DNA from: Sphingomonas alpina
GTDB lineage: Bacteria; Pseudomonadota; Alphaproteobacteria; Sphingomonadales; Sphingomonadaceae
Assembly: GCF_014490665.1 (NCBI RefSeq)
Contig: NZ_CP061038.1
Coordinates: 4,486,501-4,550,500 of the forward strand
Length of the DNA stretch: 64,000 nucleotides
Direction of reading: 5' to 3'
Shown: positions 45,637-53,782 of the stretch, piece by piece
Numbering within the stretch: the stretch's first letter is position 1
How the letters are laid out: each line of letters starts with the position of its first letter
Notes under the pieces: generated by a model
Told to the model about the DNA's origin: nothing
The model's input: the letters and a program-made list of their open reading frames with translations, nothing else
The model's database searches: none
Position numbers and translations under genes: made by a program

Positions 45637-45834
45637 AGCGGGGTTGCGCTCGATCGGCAGCGACCAGCGGATCTGGTCGCGCAACAGGGCTTCGAGCTCC
45701 TCCGCGCCGACATTATGCGCGGCGGCGCGCTTGCGCAGCAACATGGCCAGCAAGGCGGCCCGACTGGGAGGCTCGGGCCGGACGGCGCGTCCCTGCGCCA
45801 GTGCGCGGGACAATTTTAAAGAAAGCATGGTCAC
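45625..45834 (-). CDS. Small hypothetical protein
   Basis: Sixty-nine residues, beginning MTMLSLKLSRALAQGRAVRPEP, basic, mostly helical, with the segment AALLAMLLRKRAAAHNVGAEELEALLRDQIRWSLPIERNP. There is no signal peptide or family I recognise. Its downstream end overlaps a converging gene by 12 bases. Codon use is native, so it is probably a real gene, but the evidence is modest. Confidence 0.55.
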   Translation of the reverse strand: MTMLSLKLSRALAQGRAVRPEPPSRAALLAMLLRKRAAAHNVGAEELEALLRDQIRWSLPIERNPASAE

Positions 45835-45883
45835 AAGGTCCGCGATGCTGGATGCGGGATGACCAGCCGGTGACTGATCATGA

Positions 45884-46867
45884 TTAACGCTGCGTTCGTG
45901 CTCTCTGAGGCAGGACTTCAGGGCGGGTCCACAGCCCGGGATCCCGCGGCGAATCCGGGTACAATGCCTGTCGCCGCATTGCCTCGACCAGCGCGCGGGC
46001 GATAAAGCCGATCTTCGCTGCCTTGGATGTCGTCACGCGGTGGTCCCAGGCATGCTCGCCTCCTGCAGCGACTTTGCGCCCGATCGCACCATAGATACCC
46101 GCGGCCGACAACACTGCCCAGGCCGACCGCAGGTCCAGTTTCGTCGTGCCGATCCGCGAGCTTGCCTCGAACAGCGCTGCGCGATCGGCCAGCCGCCGCG
46201 CCAGCACCGCCAGGCGGCGGCGAAACGGCGGCTTCATGTGCTGGCCCGGCGGAATGTCCATTTCGACCAGCCATTCCTCTGGCACATAGCAGCGCCCGAC
46301 CCGGTCATCCTCCTCGATGTCGCGCGCGATATTGGCGAGCTGGAACGCCATGCCCAGGTCACAGGCGCGGTCGAGCGTCGCCTCGTCATCGGGCGACACG
46401 CCCATGATCACGGCCATCATGCAGCCGACCACGCCGGCGACATGATAGCAGTATTTGTAGAGATCGGCCTCGGAGCGCGGCCGCCAGTCGCGCGCGTCGA
46501 GCGCGAACCCTTCGATCAGATCATGCGCGAAGCCATGTGGCAGGTGCGTCTCGGCCGCGACGATGCGCAGCGCATCGAAGGCGGGCTCGCCGACCGGCTT
46601 ACCGGCCAGCGCCGCTTCGGTCATCGCCCGCATGCGCTCGAGTCGCGCCGGCGCATCGGTGACGACGCTCATGCCGTGCCCATGGTCCTGCCCGTCGGCG
46701 ATATCGTCACAAGCGCGGCACCACGCGTAGAGCAGCCAGGCGCGTTCGCGTGTGGCGGGGCTGAACAATGTACTCGCGGCGGCGAAACTCTTCGACCCGC
46801 GTGCAATCGACTCCCGCGCCGTCGCGACGATCGCATCGCGAGTGGGGAGGGCGGTTGCTTGGCTCAC
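45884..46867 (-). CDS. crtB: Phytoene synthase
   Basis: CrtB condenses two geranylgeranyl diphosphates to phytoene, the first committed carotenoid step. The 327-residue protein has DDIADGQD (first Asp-rich motif, DxxxD), the second Asp-rich DIEEDDRVGRCYVPEEWL, and the LQLANIARDIEED-type segment MAFQLANIARDIEED. The start is placed at GTG 46867, with AAAGGGG nine bases before it. A TTG at 46894 is the alternative. Its start lies only a few dozen bases after the LOG stop, indicating the crtY-crtI-LOG-crtB operon. Confidence 0.95.
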   Translation of the reverse strand: MSQATALPTRDAIVATARESIARGSKSFAAASTLFSPATRERAWLLYAWCRACDDIADGQDHGHGMSVVTDAPARLERMRAMTEAALAGKPVGEPAFDALRIVAAETHLPHGFAHDLIEGFALDARDWRPRSEADLYKYCYHVAGVVGCMMAVIMGVSPDDEATLDRACDLGMAFQLANIARDIEEDDRVGRCYVPEEWLVEMDIPPGQHMKPPFRRRLAVLARRLADRAALFEASSRIGTTKLDLRSAWAVLSAAGIYGAIGRKVAAGGEHAWDHRVTTSKAAKIGFIARALVEAMRRQALYPDSPRDPGLWTRPEVLPQRARTQR

Positions 46868-46901
46868 GGTCTGCCGCCCCTTTGCGTGGAGCAAGGCGGA
46901 C

Positions 46902-47483
46902 TCACAGGTCGGAGGCGCTCATCGTGGTGATCGCCCTGATCGGCTGGCTCGCGGCCATCTTCGCCAGCAATCCGTCGATCGCGGTATCGACGATCAGCAA
47001 GCCCTGATGTTGCGGCCGCAGGAAGCCGACTTCGCCCATCTTGTGATAGAAGGCGATCAGATGGTCGTAATAACCCGCGACATTGAGCAGCCCGACCGGC
47101 TTGGCGTGATAGCCGAGTTGCGCCCAGCTCATCGCTTCCCACAGCTCGTCCATCGTACCGGTCCCGCCGGGCAGGTTGACGAAGCCATCGGACAGGTCGG
47201 TAAAGGCCTGTTTGCGCTGATGCATGGTCTCGACGACCTGCAGTTCGGTGCAGCCGCGATGCGCGACCTCGATATCGACCAGCGCCTGGGTGATGATCCC
47301 GATCACCTCGCCGCCTGCTGCCAGAGCACTATCGGCGACCGCGCCCATCAGCCCGAGCCGCCCACCGCCATAGACCACGCCGATACCGCGTTCGGCGAGC
47401 AAGCGGCCGACCGCGCGCGCGGCCTCGATATAGACGGGATCGGCCGGAGTGGCGGATCCGCAATAGATGGCAAGACGCTTCAC
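46902..47483 (-). CDS. LOG family protein (TIGR00730, cytokinin riboside 5'-monophosphate phosphoribohydrolase-like)
   Basis: This 193-residue protein starts MKRLAIYCGSATPADP. It has the LOG signature LPGGTGTMDELWEAMSWAQLG (PGGxGT-x-x-E) around 105-125, and VVYGGGRLGLMGAVADSAL and MHQRKQAFTDLSDGFV. Characterised members cleave nucleoside monophosphates. Older databases call them lysine decarboxylases, wrongly. Its start overlaps the crtI stop by four bases and the next gene is crtB, so it is embedded in the carotenoid operon. Whether the product affects carotenoid synthesis is unknown. Confidence 0.9.
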   Translation of the reverse strand: MKRLAIYCGSATPADPVYIEAARAVGRLLAERGIGVVYGGGRLGLMGAVADSALAAGGEVIGIITQALVDIEVAHRGCTELQVVETMHQRKQAFTDLSDGFVNLPGGTGTMDELWEAMSWAQLGYHAKPVGLLNVAGYYDHLIAFYHKMGEVGFLRPQHQGLLIVDTAIDGLLAKMAASQPIRAITTMSASDL

Positions 47484-48973
47484 TTCGCACCCTCCAGCAT
47501 TAGTGCCGCCGTCGCCTTGGCGCTGCCGACCACGCCGGGAATGCCCGCGCCCGGATGCGTTCCGGCGCCGACGAAATACAGGTTCGGGATATGATCGTCG
47601 CGATTGTGCACGCGGAACCAGGCGCTCTGCGTCAGGATCGGCTCCAGGCTGAACGCGCTGCCGAGATGCGCGTTGAGATCGGCGGCGAAGTCGTTCGGTG
47701 CGTAATGGAATTTGGTCACGATCCGCTCATTGATGTCGGGGATCAACCGTCTCCCGACCTCGTCGAGGATGCGCTTTTCCAGGATCGGGCCAAGCTCGTC
47801 CCAATCGACCGGGAATTTGCCCAGATGCGGCACTGGCGCCAGCGCATAGAAGGTCGAATGCCCTTCCGGCGCCAGCGACGGATCGGTCACGGTCGGGTGG
47901 TGCAGGTAAAGCGAGAAATCCTCAGGCAGGATGCCGGTATCGTAGAGATCGGTGAGCAGGCCCTTATAGCGCGGCCCGAACAGGATCATGTGGTGCGGGA
48001 TGCCCGGCCATGTGCCCTTGATGCCGAAGTGCACCACGAACAGCGACGGTGAATAGCGTTTGCGTTCCAGCTTCGCCTTGGTTCGCACCGCGCTGCGCGA
48101 GGTTTTCAGCAGATCGCGATAGATGTGCATGACATCGCCGTTGCACGCGATCATGTCCGCGGTGCCGGCCCAGCCGTCCCTGGTGGTCACACCGGTCGCC
48201 TTGTCGCCGAGCGTCTCGATGCTGGTCACCGGGTCGTTCAGGCGCAGCTTTCCGCCGAGCCGCTCGAAATGCGTTACCATGCCGGCGATCAGCTGGTTGG
48301 TACCGCCCATCGCGAACCATACCCCGCCGTCACGTTCGAGCTTGTGGATCAGTGCATAGATCGCGCTGGTGGTCATTGGATTGCCGCCGACCAGCAATGT
48401 GTGGAACGACAGCGCCTGGCGCAGATGCTCGTCCTTCACGAAGCTCGACACGATCGAATAGACCGACCGCCAGGCCTGATATTTGGCCAGCGAAGGTGCT
48501 GCCTTGATCATCGACGCGAAATCGAGAAACGCGACATGGCCGAGCTTTTCATAGCCTTCGCGGAACACGCCGGCGGAATAGTCGAGGAATTTGCGATATC
48601 CTGCGACATCTTCGGGATTGAGCTTGGCGATCTCGGCGTTCAGGACCTGATCGTCATTGGTATAGTCGAAGCTGACGCCATCGGGCCAGTTGAGCCGGTA
48701 GAATGGCGTGACCGGCACGAGCTTCACATCCTCGGCCATGTCGCGCCCGGTCAGCGCCCATAATTCCTGCAGGCAGGGCGGGTCGGTGATGACGGTCGGC
48801 CCGGCATCGAACGTGAAGCCGTCCTTTTCCCAGACATAGGCGCGGCCCCCGGCCTTGTCGCGTGCCTCGACGATCGTCGTATCGACTCCGGCGGACTGCA
48901 GCCGGATGCCGAGCGCGAGCCCGCCGAATCCGGCGCCGATGACGATCGCCGATCGCGGTGGCGTGCTGCTCAT
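47480..48973 (-). CDS. crtI: Phytoene desaturase
   Basis: CrtI introduces double bonds into phytoene to give lycopene, using FAD. The 497-residue protein has the N-terminal loop IVIGAGFGGLALGIRLQSAGV and KAGGRAYVWEKDGFTFDAGPTVI. The C-terminal YFVGAGTHPGAGIPGVVGSAKATAALM is the CrtI/bacterial-type signature. Its start overlaps the crtY stop (ATGA at 48970-48973) and its stop overlaps the LOG start, so translation is coupled throughout the operon. Confidence 0.97.
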   Translation of the reverse strand: MSSTPPRSAIVIGAGFGGLALGIRLQSAGVDTTIVEARDKAGGRAYVWEKDGFTFDAGPTVITDPPCLQELWALTGRDMAEDVKLVPVTPFYRLNWPDGVSFDYTNDDQVLNAEIAKLNPEDVAGYRKFLDYSAGVFREGYEKLGHVAFLDFASMIKAAPSLAKYQAWRSVYSIVSSFVKDEHLRQALSFHTLLVGGNPMTTSAIYALIHKLERDGGVWFAMGGTNQLIAGMVTHFERLGGKLRLNDPVTSIETLGDKATGVTTRDGWAGTADMIACNGDVMHIYRDLLKTSRSAVRTKAKLERKRYSPSLFVVHFGIKGTWPGIPHHMILFGPRYKGLLTDLYDTGILPEDFSLYLHHPTVTDPSLAPEGHSTFYALAPVPHLGKFPVDWDELGPILEKRILDEVGRRLIPDINERIVTKFHYAPNDFAADLNAHLGSAFSLEPILTQSAWFRVHNRDDHIPNLYFVGAGTHPGAGIPGVVGSAKATAALMLEGAK

Positions 48974-50145
48974 CGTGCGTTTCCTGCCAGTCCGCCAGTG
49001 ATGGCCCGGATCGCGCGGCCGATCGGAACCGGCGGCTTGCCGGTGAGAATACGTGCCTTGTCGGTCATGGTCGAACGTCCTGCATAAAAACGGCCTATAA
49101 GCGCAGGCGACAAACGATAGAAGCGTTCAAGGATGCGGTAACGCTCTTCGGGCTCGGCGGCGCGGAACAGCATCTTGTCGAGCAGGCGGTAGAAACTGCG
49201 CTCGCGCCACCGTGCACGGGCATAATGATAGGTCAGGTCGTGCAGCTTCTTGCCCGACAGCTCGGTCGAATTCGACACCAATGCCGCGATCCGTACCGCA
49301 TCGGGCAGCGAATAGCCGGTGGTCGGATGGAACAGACCGGCGCGCATGCCGATCTTGGCGACCTTGTTGCCGCCCGATCGCCAATATTCCTCGAAATCGC
49401 CGCCCATCGCGACCGGCAGCACGCCTGCTTCCTCGCGTATGATACGGTCGACCTGCCATCCCTTCGCCGTGACATAGGCATGGATCCGCGCGCCCAGTGC
49501 GTCGCGCTCGATCTCAGGGCCATCGCTGTAATAGGTATCCTCGACGAACATCCGCGTCGCCGCGAAGGGCAGCGAATAGACGAAGCGATAGCCGCCGAGC
49601 TGCGCGACCGTCGCATCCATCACGATCGGCCGGGTCAGGTCGTGCGGTTCGCTCAGCGCGAATTCGCGCCCGAGGAATTTCTGCCAGCCGAGATCGAGCA
49701 GCGAGAGATCCCCGGTCCCGCGCGCATCGATCACGCCCTTCGCTTCGACCCGGTCGCCGTCCGCCAGCACGACCGCGCGCGGACTGGCGCCGAGCACCTT
49801 GCGTCCGGTGATCAGCGCGCCCTCGGGCAGGGCGGCGCGCACCACGGCGTCGAGCCGTTCGGACTCAATCGAATAATAGCCATTGGCGAGCATGCGCGCA
49901 TGCGCCGGAAAGGCGACGTCGTAGGATTTCCAGCCGTAACAGATCAGTGGCGCGACGATCCAGCGGTCGGCATCGGCGATATCGCTGGCGAAGAACGACC
50001 AGACATGATTGCCGCCGATCGAGTTGCTGCCTTCGATCAGCCGGACGTCGAGGTCGGGATGCCGGCGCTTCAGCGCCAGCGCCATCAGTCCGCCGGCGAG
50101 CCCCGCGCCGACGATCGCCACATCGCACGGAATGATCGCTGCCAT
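48970..50145 (-). CDS. crtY: Lycopene beta-cyclase (CrtY type)
   Basis: CrtY closes beta-rings on lycopene to form beta-carotene. The 391-residue protein has an FAD loop VAIVGAGLAGGLMALALKRRHP, GGNHVWSFF, and the characteristic VMDATVAQLGGYRFVYSLPF with FVEDTYYSD following. GLFHPTTGYSLPDAVRIA is in the C-terminal half. It leads the crtY-crtI-LOG-crtB operon. The 193 bases upstream are shared with the divergent gene at 50339 and must hold the operon promoter. Confidence 0.96.
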   Translation of the reverse strand: MAAIIPCDVAIVGAGLAGGLMALALKRRHPDLDVRLIEGSNSIGGNHVWSFFASDIADADRWIVAPLICYGWKSYDVAFPAHARMLANGYYSIESERLDAVVRAALPEGALITGRKVLGASPRAVVLADGDRVEAKGVIDARGTGDLSLLDLGWQKFLGREFALSEPHDLTRPIVMDATVAQLGGYRFVYSLPFAATRMFVEDTYYSDGPEIERDALGARIHAYVTAKGWQVDRIIREEAGVLPVAMGGDFEEYWRSGGNKVAKIGMRAGLFHPTTGYSLPDAVRIAALVSNSTELSGKKLHDLTYHYARARWRERSFYRLLDKMLFRAAEPEERYRILERFYRLSPALIGRFYAGRSTMTDKARILTGKPPVPIGRAIRAITGGLAGNAR

Positions 50146-50338
50146 GTCTCAGCGCCTAACCGATCCGCGTTCCTGCGCAAGCGCGGAATTCGCGGGATGG
50201 GGATGCCGTTGCTGGTGGCCGCCTGCTCGCCGTCGGGTCGGCCGCCTGCAAATGCCGCCCCATCCGGTTCCGGCCGGGATAGGCCACAGGCTGTAGCGAT
50301 GCTAGAAATTCGCCTGGGAGACTCTGGGGAGATTGCCG
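50146..50338. other. Divergent intergenic region upstream of the carotenoid operon
   Basis: This stretch contains the crtY promoter on one strand and the promoter of the secreted-protein gene on the other. The part near 50160-50200 (cgcgttcctgcgcaagcgcggaattcgcggg, in pieces) is an imperfect palindrome. I cannot identify an operator for a known carotenoid regulator. No other feature is seen. Confidence 0.4.
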
Positions 50339-51157
50339 ATGCGACTGTTGCTGATCGAAGTATTGGCGCTGGCCGCTGCGATGCTGGCCGTACCGGCATA
50401 TGCCGGGCAGGCGGACAAGCCGTCGGTCATCCCGACCGCCGACCTCGCCACCGTCGCCGCCCGCGGCGCCGAGATTTACGCTTTTGACCAGGCGGCCTGG
50501 CACAGCACCGATGCGATGGTGGCGCGCAAGCTGCCCGAGGAGTCGATGCGCGCGATCCGCGGCTGGGTGGTCGAACCGGCGGGCGATCTGCTGACCGTCA
50601 CCTATTACGGACTGAGCGGGACGACGCCCTTTGCGATCTATGTCGCCGAGTATCGCGATGGGAAGGTCGTCGACGACCGCGTGCCCGACGCGGGAGGCGG
50701 CCGCAGTCTGTCGGCACAAGCCGTGCGTATGGCGGCGGCGCACGATGTCGCGGTCGCGCAGCCTTTCGGTGCCTGTGTCGAGCGGCCCTTCAACACCGTC
50801 ACCCTGCCGCCCCGGCCCGGCAGCAATATCATTCCCGTCTATCTGCTCACCCCGATGATGAAGCGGGACGCCTATCCCATGGGTGGTCATCACGAGGTCG
50901 ATATCGGTCCCGACGGCAAGCTGCTGGCGACACGCGATTTCAGCAAAAGCTGCCTGGTAATGGAGCGGCCGGAGAAGGATGCGATCATGTTCGTGACGCA
51001 TCTGCTCGACCCGCAACCGACCGAGATGCACGTCTATCTCTCGCTCTGGTCGGGCAATCCCGTGTTCGTCGGCACCGCAAAAGATGTCTTGTGGAGCGTC
51101 AACGGCACCAGGATCGAGAAAGTGGATATGAAAAAGGACGGCGCGAAGAAGAAGTGA
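50339..51157 (+). CDS. Exported protein of unknown function
   Basis: This 272-residue protein starts MRLLLIEVLALAAAMLAVPAYA, a signal peptide cleaved after AYA. It lacks a lipobox. The mature part has alternating beta segments (GWVVEPAGDLLTVTYYGLSG, FAIYVAEYRDGKVV), a central ACVERPFNTVTLPPRPGSNIIPVYLLTP and a lysine-rich C-terminus. No family I recognise. The ATG at 50339 has GGGGAG seven bases upstream; a TTG three codons earlier is less likely. Confidence 0.8.
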   Translation: MRLLLIEVLALAAAMLAVPAYAGQADKPSVIPTADLATVAARGAEIYAFDQAAWHSTDAMVARKLPEESMRAIRGWVVEPAGDLLTVTYYGLSGTTPFAIYVAEYRDGKVVDDRVPDAGGGRSLSAQAVRMAAAHDVAVAQPFGACVERPFNTVTLPPRPGSNIIPVYLLTPMMKRDAYPMGGHHEVDIGPDGKLLATRDFSKSCLVMERPEKDAIMFVTHLLDPQPTEMHVYLSLWSGNPVFVGTAKDVLWSVNGTRIEKVDMKKDGAKKK

Positions 51158-51173
51158 CGCCGCCCTTTTCGGA

Positions 51174-51785
51174 TCACGCCGCCTGGAGCAGCGGCATCTC
51201 GGTTGCCATCGCGCGGACGACCGAAGGCCGGGTGCGCATCTTCGCGCGCCACGCTTCGAGGACCGGCCAGGTCTTGATCGGCACCCCGGCGTGTTCGCAC
51301 CAGTTGAGCACCGCCAGCAGATAGGCATCGGCGACGCTGAAGCTGCCGATCAGATAATCCTGTCCCTCGAGCTGGCGCGAGAGCAAGTCGAAGCGCTTGT
51401 GTAGCATGCCCAAGGCCCAGTCCCGCGCGCCCTGGCTCGACTTGCTCGTCATCAATGGCGAGAAGACACCCTTGTGCACTTCGGTCGCGACGAAGTTGAG
51501 CCAGCGCATCATCTGGTAACGCGCCTCGGTATAGGGTGCCGGCGCGAGTACGCCCTCGGCGGCGAGATCAGCGATATAGGTCAGCACCACCGTACCCTCG
51601 CTCAGCACGGTGCCGCCTGTCTCAAGCGCCGGGACATACTCCATCGGGCTGACCGCCGAGAACGGGCGGCCGTCGGGCAAGAGCTGGCCCGGCAGGACCT
51701 GGATGAACTCCGCCTCGAGCTCGGCTTCCTCGACTGCGATGCGCGTGGCGAGCGAGCAGGCGAAGGGAATGAAGTACAGTTTCAT
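51174..51785 (-). CDS. Glutathione S-transferase family protein
   Basis: This 203-residue protein begins MKLYFIPFACSLATRIAVEEAELEAEFIQV, the thioredoxin-like N-domain with a catalytic Ser or Cys near C10. LSEGTVVLTYIADLA follows. The helical C-domain contains NWCEHAGVPIKTWPVLEAWRAKMRTRPSV. The pattern MKLYF-x-P-x-A-C-S-L is typical of the bacterial beta-class and of PcpC/LigF-like relatives; substrate unknown. It is divergent from a TetR regulator with 85 bases between, so it is probably its target. Confidence 0.92.
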   Translation of the reverse strand: MKLYFIPFACSLATRIAVEEAELEAEFIQVLPGQLLPDGRPFSAVSPMEYVPALETGGTVLSEGTVVLTYIADLAAEGVLAPAPYTEARYQMMRWLNFVATEVHKGVFSPLMTSKSSQGARDWALGMLHKRFDLLSRQLEGQDYLIGSFSVADAYLLAVLNWCEHAGVPIKTWPVLEAWRAKMRTRPSVVRAMATEMPLLQAA

Positions 51786-51870
51786 GGCGGTCTCCCCGGG
51801 CTTGGTTGATTTCTGTACTATTTCGCATAATATAGAACGCGTCAATGATTCTTTGCGAAACGGTATATAA
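51786..51870. promoter_or_regulatory. GST/TetR divergent promoter region with inverted repeat
   Basis: TTTCGCA at 51821-51827 and TGCGAAA at 51854-51860 form a 7-base inverted repeat with a 26-base gap. The region is A+T-rich (tatatag, ataatata) and serves both genes. Repeats of this kind are usual operators of TetR regulators, so autoregulation and control of the GST gene are inferred. Confidence 0.55.
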
Positions 51871-52476
51871 TTGACCGACAAACCCTCCGAAGCTCCTGCC
51901 AGGGGCCGATCGCGCGGCCGCCCGCGAGGTTTCGATCCCGATGCCGTGCTCAAGGCGGCAAGCGAGCGCTTCCGCACCCAGGGGTATGCGGCAACCTCGC
52001 TCGACGATCTGGTCGAGGCAACCGGGCTTGCGCGGCCCAGCCTCTACGCGGCGTTCGGCGACAAACGTGCGCTCTATCTGGCCGCACTGGCGCGAGTCAG
52101 CGCACGCGCCGAACGCGGTTTCGATGCGATCGCGGCGCAGGGACTCGAGCTGCGCAAACTGGTCGAGATCATGCTGATGTTCACGATCGATGGCTATCTG
52201 TCGGGCGAAAAGGGCCCGTCGGGCTGTCTTGCGGTGAGCACGGCAAGTGCTGAATCGGCGTCCGACCCGCAGGTGCGAGCGGCGCTGGCCGATTTTCTCG
52301 CGATGGAGGATCGCCGCATCGAGGAACTGCTCGCGGCGGCCGGCAGCGCTCACCCCGCTGCCCATGCCCGCATCGTTGCCGCGGTGATCCATTCGCTCAG
52401 CGTCCGCGCACGGGCCGGCGAGCCGCGCGAGGCGCTCGAACAGATCGCCAGGGATTGCGCCGCACTGGTTGCGTGA
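51871..52476 (+). CDS. TetR/AcrR family transcriptional regulator
   Basis: This 201-residue protein starts at TTG 51871 (MTDKPSEAPARG). The helix-turn-helix is at about 25-65: GFDPDAVLKAASERFRTQGYAATSLDDLVEATGLARPSLYAAFGDKRAL. A ligand-binding domain follows with YLSGEKGPSGCLAVSTASAES (a cysteine in the pocket). It is divergent from the GST gene and probably represses it. The ligand is unknown. Confidence 0.93.
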   Translation: MTDKPSEAPARGRSRGRPRGFDPDAVLKAASERFRTQGYAATSLDDLVEATGLARPSLYAAFGDKRALYLAALARVSARAERGFDAIAAQGLELRKLVEIMLMFTIDGYLSGEKGPSGCLAVSTASAESASDPQVRAALADFLAMEDRRIEELLAAAGSAHPAAHARIVAAVIHSLSVRARAGEPREALEQIARDCAALVA

Positions 52477-52521
52477 CGGGAGCGGGTGACGGGAGCGGCT
52501 GGGCCTCTATAAGGGCGCCGG

Positions 52522-53250
52522 ATGAACGCCGCCTCAGCCATATTGATCTCCGCGATCGCCATGACGCTGATCGTCGGGGTACGCTATCTTATCGTCAGCG
52601 GCGCCTTCGCGCTTGCCACGCGCTGGCGCTTTCCCGGCCTTTATGCCGGCCTCGATCCGCAGATCCGGCGCGAGATCCGCTGGAGCCTCGCGTCCGCGGC
52701 AATCTATGGCATCCCCGCCGGCATGGTCGCGTGGGGCTGGCAGAATCGCGGCTGGACGCAGATCTACAGCGACATCCACGCCTGGCCGCTCTGGTATCTG
52801 CCGCTGTCGGTGCTGTTCTATCTCTTCGCGCACGACACCTGGTTCTACTGGACGCATCGCTGGATGCATCGCCCGCGCCCGTTCCGCATCGCTCATGCCG
52901 TGCATCATGCCAGCCGCCCGCCGACCGCCTGGGCAGCGATGGCGTTCCATCCTTATGAAGCATTGACCGGTGCCGTGGTAATTCCGCTACTGGTCTTCTC
53001 GATTCCGATTCATGTCGGCGCACTTGGGCTGGTGCTGACGATCATGACCGTTATGGGGGTGACCAATCATATGGGCTGGGAAATCTTCCCGCGCTTCATG
53101 TGGCGGGGGCATTTGGGGGCGTGGCTCATCACTGCGAGCCATCATCAGCGGCATCATGAACAATATAGGTGCAATTATGGTCTCTATTTTCGGTTCTGGG
53201 ACCGGTTCTGTGGTACCGATCGAGGGGTTGGCAGTTTTGACGAACGATAA
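52522..53250 (+). CDS. Sterol desaturase / fatty acid hydroxylase family protein
   Basis: This 242-residue membrane protein has four helices and the histidine boxes HDTWFYWTHRWMH (about 112-124), HAVHHASRPP and ITASHHQRHHEQY. This is the same superfamily as the 36.4-37.4 kb gene but shorter. Despite nearness to the crt operon it is not CrtZ, which is about 160 residues with a different box layout. A lipid or carotenoid-ring hydroxylase role is possible. Its stop overlaps the next gene start. Confidence 0.9.
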   Translation: MNAASAILISAIAMTLIVGVRYLIVSGAFALATRWRFPGLYAGLDPQIRREIRWSLASAAIYGIPAGMVAWGWQNRGWTQIYSDIHAWPLWYLPLSVLFYLFAHDTWFYWTHRWMHRPRPFRIAHAVHHASRPPTAWAAMAFHPYEALTGAVVIPLLVFSIPIHVGALGLVLTIMTVMGVTNHMGWEIFPRFMWRGHLGAWLITASHHQRHHEQYRCNYGLYFRFWDRFCGTDRGVGSFDER

Positions 53251-53713
53251 CAGTGCCGCGACGGCGGTGGGTCCGGCGCAGCGTTTCGCGCGTCGGCTTG
53301 GCGCCGCGCTGATCCTCGTATCGCTGCTGCCCGGCGCGATGCCGGTCGCGGATCTCCATGTCGATGTCGAGAAACTGCGCTCGGCCAAGGGCATGATCCG
53401 CGTCTGCCTGACCGCTGATCCGAAGAATTTCCCTGGCTGCGTCGACGATACCCGCGCGGTGACCCGCTCGGTTCGTGCCGATGCGCCGAACATCGTCTTC
53501 CAGGCCCTGCCGCAGGGTGATTATGCGGTTGCGGTGATCCATGACGAGAATGGCAACAAGAAGCTCGACACCTTTGCCGGCATCCCGCGCGAAGGATTCG
53601 GCTTTTCGCGCAATCCGGCGATCGGCTTCGGCCCGCCGAAATTCGCCGCGGCGCGCTTCACGCTGACCAGTGATGCCGCAGAACAACAGATCAGGATGAA
53701 GTATCTGCTCTGA
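53237..53713 (+). CDS. DUF2141 domain-containing exported protein
   Basis: This 158-residue protein is placed at TTG 53237, inside the last codons of the preceding gene, with GAGGGG about nine bases upstream. A signal-like hydrophobic stretch RRLGAALILVSLLPGAMPVA lies at 19-38. The mature part has the DUF2141 pattern: LHVDVEKLRSAKGMIRVCLTADP, LPQGDYAVAVIHDENGNKKLDT and IPREGFGFSRNPAIGFGPP. An ATG farther upstream would need readthrough of the other frame with no signal peptide. It is presumably a periplasmic protein of unknown role. Confidence 0.85.
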   Translation: MTNDNSAATAVGPAQRFARRLGAALILVSLLPGAMPVADLHVDVEKLRSAKGMIRVCLTADPKNFPGCVDDTRAVTRSVRADAPNIVFQALPQGDYAVAVIHDENGNKKLDTFAGIPREGFGFSRNPAIGFGPPKFAAARFTLTSDAAEQQIRMKYLL

Positions 53714-53782
53714 TCCGATCGGCGGAGCCAAAGTCGCGAGGATGCGTTGGGGTAAGGTGACTCACTTTATCCGGAGCCGCCA

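Noticed and set aside
46902..47483. Lysine decarboxylase call for the LOG gene
   Set aside because: The PGGxGT-x-x-E motif identifies the LOG family; lysine decarboxylase is a known old misannotation.
53156..53236. Extended N-terminus of the DUF2141 protein from 53156
   Set aside because: It overlaps the preceding gene in another frame and puts the signal peptide in the interior; TTG 53237 with a ribosome site is better.
52522..53250. CrtZ beta-carotene hydroxylase call
   Set aside because: Length and histidine box layout match the fatty acid hydroxylase/sterol desaturase family, not CrtZ.
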